Assembly: GCF_004000845.1 (NCBI RefSeq)
Contig: NZ_BIMA01000055.1
Coordinates: 1-44,393, forward strand
Source of the DNA: Paenibacillus koleovorans NBRC 103111
Lineage (GTDB): Bacteria > Bacillota > Bacilli > Paenibacillales > NBRC-103111
DNA: 44,393 nt
Direction: 5' to 3'
A program made the translations under genes and the position numbers. Under the pieces are notes generated by a model. The model saw nothing but the letters and a program-made list of their open reading frames with translations, searched no databases and was not told the DNA's origin. Positions 41,139 through 44,393 of this stretch are shown here, in pieces; the stretch's first letter is position 1; the number at the start of each line of letters is the position of its first letter.

Positions 41139-42835
41139 GACGACCTCACCTCATTCGCAAGCTGCTTCGGGTCCGTATCCAGCCCGATCGCGCGCAAGGC
41201 GGAGGCGGTTTCGTTCCGAAGGCCGTACCAGTTTTTGTTCGTATGGGCTCCGAGCGTCACTTGATTGCCGCCGTCAATCCGGAGCCAGATGCGGCGATGC
41301 TGCCAGTAGAGGCCCATGACAACGCCGATGATGAAGATGGCCGAACCGATCCAGATGTAAGGCAGCGCCTTGTCGACCCGAATGTTCAAGTAGCTCGTGT
41401 AGTTGGCGATTTCCACATCGTTCATCGAGTTCGCGGAAATTTCCCAGTTGCCGCCGATTGCTCCGTTGATCTCGTCCTGCCGGAAGTTAACCTTGTCGAT
41501 CTCCCGCGGGAAATAAATGTAGCTCTGCCCTTCCTTCGGCATGTCCGGTCCTGACATGGAGAAGATGAAGGCCGGCGCGTTCGACTCGTTGGACTTCGTC
41601 ATCGGCAGCCCTTTGGCATCGAGCCCGAAATCCGGGAAGTAGCCCCGCAGAGAGAGCTTGTAAGGGCCGGCCGTGTATTCGGTCGACGGGTTTTTCATTT
41701 GCAGCTTGATCGGGCCGAATTGCTCGCCGGTCTTCTTGTTCTTGAGCATCGGCGAGACCGAGATGAGCTGCGGCGTCTCCGAGAAGTCGAACTGGTAGGC
41801 CAATAAACCTTTGTAATTGAGAGGTTTGTTCACGAGAATGTCATGCCGCGCCACTTCCTTCAGCACCGGCTCCCCCGTCTTGCTGCCGCAATTGCTCAGG
41901 CATTCGTAGAGCACCGCCTTCGTCTCGAACGTCTTCGGGATCGTCTGGTTGCGCTGGCGGAATTGCTCGGTCATCTCGTGTTCCTCATAGTAGACAACCT
42001 GGAATTGCTCGTTTTTCAAATAGTAGCTCGTATCCGGAATTTGCAAAGGCTGTCCTTCGACGAAGCCCATGTAATGATCCATGCTCCAGCCCGGAATGCC
42101 TCTCGCCAGTACGGCCAGCAAGAAAATAATAAGTCCGATGTGATTGATGTAAGGCCCCCAACGGCTGAAACGATGTTTCTCCGCAAGCAGCGCCGTCCCG
42201 TCTGTATGCACCCGGTAATGCTTCTTGCGCAGTTGAACGGCCAGCTTCTCGATCCATTGTTCGGCGGGCTTGTCTGCTTGCGCGGCATCGGCTCCGGCTG
42301 TCGCAGCGAATGCCAGCTCCGTGGCGAACGTCACGCGCTGTCTCCGCAGAAATTGCATATGCTTGCGGATTTGCTGTTTGCTGAGCGCCCGATACAGCGG
42401 CAGCACGCGGTCCAGACTGCAGATGACGAGCGAGGTGCCGATCATGACCAGCAGCCCGATAAACCACCAAGAGCCGTATGTGTCGGACAATCCCAAAGTA
42501 TAATAAATCGCGCCTAGCGTACCGTATGTCTGCTCGTAGTAGACGGCCGGATCGATGTTCAGAAACGTATTCTCCTGCGGATAAATCGTTCCGAACGCCG
42601 CCCCGACCAATGTGGCTAAAATCAAATAAATGGCCACCTTCACCGAGCTGAAAAAGTTCCACACTTTGTCCAGCCAGGAAGGATTCGCTTTCTGCGACCG
42701 ACGCGCCACCCCGTCATAACGCATCTCCAGCACTTCTTCGCTCGTATCTTCGAACAAAGGCTTGCCGCAAGACTCGCACAGCACCGTACCGACATGGTTC
42801 TGATGGCCGCATTCGCATTTCGTGTTGCTGATCAC
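41135..42835 (-). CDS. resB: Cytochrome c biogenesis protein ResB with N-terminal zinc ribbon
   Basis: ResB is the membrane partner of ResC in system II cytochrome c maturation. The 566-residue protein has ResB-type helices (about 65-85 and 120-140, then near 215 and the C terminus) and a large extracytoplasmic domain. Unusually, the first 30 residues form a zinc ribbon (CxC at 7-9 and CxxC at 20-23) before the first membrane helix. The start is GTG at 42835 with GGGAG upstream; both Cys pairs lie after it. Shorter starts would drop the ribbon but have no better SD in view. Confidence 0.92.
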   Translation of the reverse strand: MISNTKCECGHQNHVGTVLCESCGKPLFEDTSEEVLEMRYDGVARRSQKANPSWLDKVWNFFSSVKVAIYLILATLVGAAFGTIYPQENTFLNIDPAVYYEQTYGTLGAIYYTLGLSDTYGSWWFIGLLVMIGTSLVICSLDRVLPLYRALSKQQIRKHMQFLRRQRVTFATELAFAATAGADAAQADKPAEQWIEKLAVQLRKKHYRVHTDGTALLAEKHRFSRWGPYINHIGLIIFLLAVLARGIPGWSMDHYMGFVEGQPLQIPDTSYYLKNEQFQVVYYEEHEMTEQFRQRNQTIPKTFETKAVLYECLSNCGSKTGEPVLKEVARHDILVNKPLNYKGLLAYQFDFSETPQLISVSPMLKNKKTGEQFGPIKLQMKNPSTEYTAGPYKLSLRGYFPDFGLDAKGLPMTKSNESNAPAFIFSMSGPDMPKEGQSYIYFPREIDKVNFRQDEINGAIGGNWEISANSMNDVEIANYTSYLNIRVDKALPYIWIGSAIFIIGVVMGLYWQHRRIWLRIDGGNQVTLGAHTNKNWYGLRNETASALRAIGLDTDPKQLANEVRSS

Positions 42836-42854
42836 CCGTCCCTGCTCCCTTCCG

Positions 42855-43379
42855 TCACTTATTCAGTATGGCTGTCAGCGTCTGCTCGATGAACGCTTCC
42901 GTCATCTCGCCTACGTGAATTTTCTCGATCTTCCCGTCCCTACCTATGAAGAACGAAGTCGGATAGCTCACAACACGGTAGCGATCCCTCATTCGCAATT
43001 CGTTGTCGAACAGGAGCGGAAACGTCAAGCCGTACTGTCGGCCGAAGTTCTGCACGGTTATCGGGCTTTCGTCCAGATTGAGTCCGAGCACGACCAAGCC
43101 TTTGTCCTGCCACTTGGCGTACTGGCTCTGGATCGCGGGCATTTCCTTGTAGCACGGCTCGCACCAGCTGCCCCAGAAATTGACGAGCACGACACGGTCC
43201 TTGTAATCCGACAGCGAGTGGTTCTTCCCGTCAGCCCCCATTAACGTAAAAGCAGGAGCGGTACTCCCTTCCCGCGGAATCGGATCCTTGGAAAACAAGC
43301 TGCTCCCGATCGTATAACCGCCAATCAGCAATACGGCGATAAAAATGATGATTTGGATCCGTTTCCTATTGTTGCCCAT
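42855..43379 (-). CDS. resA: Thiol-disulfide oxidoreductase ResA
   Basis: ResA reduces the CxxCH thiols of apocytochrome c outside the membrane. The 174-residue protein has an N-terminal membrane anchor (IQIIIFIAVLLIGGYTIG), the active site WCEPC (C73, C76) and the cis-Pro segment VSYPTSFF. The Glu between the cysteines is the ResA type. The ATG at 43379 has AAGGTGAT upstream. It starts the resABCDE unit, 75 bases after rluB, and there may be a promoter between. Confidence 0.96.
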   Translation of the reverse strand: MGNNRKRIQIIIFIAVLLIGGYTIGSSLFSKDPIPREGSTAPAFTLMGADGKNHSLSDYKDRVVLVNFWGSWCEPCYKEMPAIQSQYAKWQDKGLVVLGLNLDESPITVQNFGRQYGLTFPLLFDNELRMRDRYRVVSYPTSFFIGRDGKIEKIHVGEMTEAFIEQTLTAILNK

Positions 43380-43454
43380 CACTCATCACCTTCAAACTTG
43401 AGAATTCCGCAGGCGTCGCCGCCCTGAATCCATTATAGCGAACTTGGCCGCTTC

Positions 43455-44204
43455 CTAATCCGTTCCTTTATGAACATTATGTGACTCTAAAACGCTGTCG
43501 CGAAGCTCTTTTACTTGGGCCGGCGTCAGCTTGCGAGTCTTGCCTCGAGGCAGTCCGTCCAATTGCAGGGAGCCGAACTGAATGCGCTTAAGCCGTTGAA
43601 CGGGAAAATGGATCGCATCGAACATCCGGCGCACCTGGCGGTTGCGCCCCTCATAGATGGTGATGGTGATAACCGCTTCTTTTCTCTCCGGATTGACGTC
43701 CTGATATTCCACTTCAGCGGGTGCCGTCATGCCGTCTTCGAGTTTGATGCCATTGCGCAGCTTGTCCATTAAAGTTCCATGCGGCGTCCCTTCGACGGTG
43801 ACTTGATACGTCTTCGGCACGTGATGCTTCGGATGGGTGAGCAGGTTCGCCAGCTCGCCGTCGTTCGTGAGCAGCAGCAGCCCCTCGCTGTCATAGTCCA
43901 GCCGGCCTACCGGGTACACCCGCTCGGCGATGCTCTTGGTGTAGTCGGCCACAGTTTGGCGGCCTTCAGGGTCGGTGATGCTGGTGATGACGCCTTTCGG
44001 CTTATTCAGCACGTAGTAGACAAGCGTCTGTTGTTTGATCGGCTTGCCGTCCACGGTGATGACATCGGCAAGGGGGTCCACCTTGGCCCCTAGCTCGGTA
44101 ATGGTGATCTCGTTCACTTGCACGCGTCCGGCCGTTATGTATTCCTCGCACTTCCGTCGAGAGGCGACGCCGGCATGCGCCAGCACTTTTTGCAATCGTT
44201 CCAT
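43455..44204 (-). CDS. rluB: 23S rRNA pseudouridine synthase RluB
   Basis: This 249-residue pseudouridine synthase has an N-terminal S4 domain (about 1-60) and the RsuA/RluB catalytic motif GRLDYDSEGLLLLT with Asp103. RNRQVRRMF ends the catalytic domain. It modifies helix 89-type sites in 23S rRNA in E. coli, and a similar role is inferred. Position ahead of resA equals ypuL/rluB in B. subtilis. Confidence 0.93.
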   Translation of the reverse strand: MERLQKVLAHAGVASRRKCEEYITAGRVQVNEITITELGAKVDPLADVITVDGKPIKQQTLVYYVLNKPKGVITSITDPEGRQTVADYTKSIAERVYPVGRLDYDSEGLLLLTNDGELANLLTHPKHHVPKTYQVTVEGTPHGTLMDKLRNGIKLEDGMTAPAEVEYQDVNPERKEAVITITIYEGRNRQVRRMFDAIHFPVQRLKRIQFGSLQLDGLPRGKTRKLTPAQVKELRDSVLESHNVHKGTD

Positions 44205-44240
44205 CGGTTCATTCAGCTCCAGCTTCTATAAATTACTTTA

Positions 44241-44269
44241 ATATTACCTATCCGGGGGTTAATTCACAA
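44241..44269 (-). promoter_or_regulatory. Promoter of rluB and perhaps resABCDE
   Basis: On the minus strand TTGTGA (44269-44264) and TAATAT (44246-44241) are separated by 17 bases. The leader to the ATG at 44204 is about 30 bases. Confidence 0.6.
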
Positions 44270-44278
44270 GTTATGTGG

Positions 44279-44393
44279 CGTTAGAGTACAGTTTGGCGCG
44301 TGGGGAGGGCAGGCAGCTAGGTTACGATCGCTGTTGAAATCTTGTGCCTTGGATGGAATAGGTTAAGGTGGGCACAAGATTTCAAAGGCGACC
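44279..44393. repeat. Inverted repeat at the window end
   Basis: A perfect 15-bp inverted repeat (TTGAAATCTTGTGCC at 44334-44348, complement at 44371-44385, loop of 22) lies at the edge. The stretch before it shares GGGGAGGGCAGG (44302-44313) with 7951-7962 and a related GTTAG nearby, so the two may belong to one dispersed repeat family. The element is cut by the window boundary. Confidence 0.55.

Overview
The window looks like a chromosomal segment of a spore-forming, menaquinone-using Firmicute of the Paenibacillaceae (Paenibacillus/Cohnella type). The evidence is moderately high GC, strong Bacillus-type Shine-Dalgarno sequences, sporulation genes (spoIVA, a spoVIF-like gene, ypeB, prsW), the TRAP regulator mtrB, a heptaprenyl diphosphate synthase in two subunits, a T-box ahead of serA, and a gene order that largely follows the inverted Bacillus subtilis order. 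No phage, insertion sequence, CRISPR array, rRNA or secretion island was seen. The genus assignment is inferred from content, not from a database search.

Layout. (1) 1-6.7 kb, minus strand: tRNA-Pro, mtrB, an unknown anchored protein, then the quinone operon hepS-menG-ubiA-ubiX-mqnA-hepT-ndk. MqnA plus UbiX- and UbiA-type enzymes point to menaquinone synthesis through futalosine rather than the classical o-succinylbenzoate route. (2) 6.7-14.1 kb: a carbohydrate segment that sits where B. subtilis has folE. It holds a zinc alcohol dehydrogenase, 1.6 kb of non-coding DNA with several families of inverted repeats, galE-galK-galT, and a divergent ROK repressor with a good candidate operator. (3) 14.1-26.9 kb: the conserved hup, spoIVA, yphF, gpsA, plsY, der, YIEGIA module, rpsA-like, plsC, cmk block. 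It contains an overlapping insert of two [2Fe-2S] ferredoxins around a nucleotidyltransferase-like gene. (4) 27-31.2 kb: a YpfB-like membrane protein, the PilZ protein YpfA/MotI, ypeB, a 51-residue zinc-ribbon protein in the position sleB has in B. subtilis, prsW and a MecA-type adaptor. (5) 31.5-35 kb: small membrane proteins, a lipoprotein polysaccharide deacetylase, a CPBP protease, an unknown anchored protein and a rhodanese. (6) 35.2-44.2 kb: T-box-controlled serA on the plus strand, facing the cytochrome c maturation and respiration cluster rluB-resA-resB-resC-resD-resE through a shared terminator.

How it fits together. Several blocks serve the membrane and respiration: menaquinone synthesis, cytochrome c assembly (ResABC), its two-component control (ResDE) and phospholipid precursors (GpsA, PlsY, PlsC). 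Others serve sporulation and germination (SpoIVA, SpoVIF-like, YpeB, PrsW). The gal operon is the only clear catabolic unit. The most unusual features are the ferredoxin/nucleotidyltransferase block with every gene overlapping the next, the nested inverted-repeat element near 8 kb, the ROK operator in the galT leader, and a glycine-to-valine change in the nucleotide-binding loop of GpsA.
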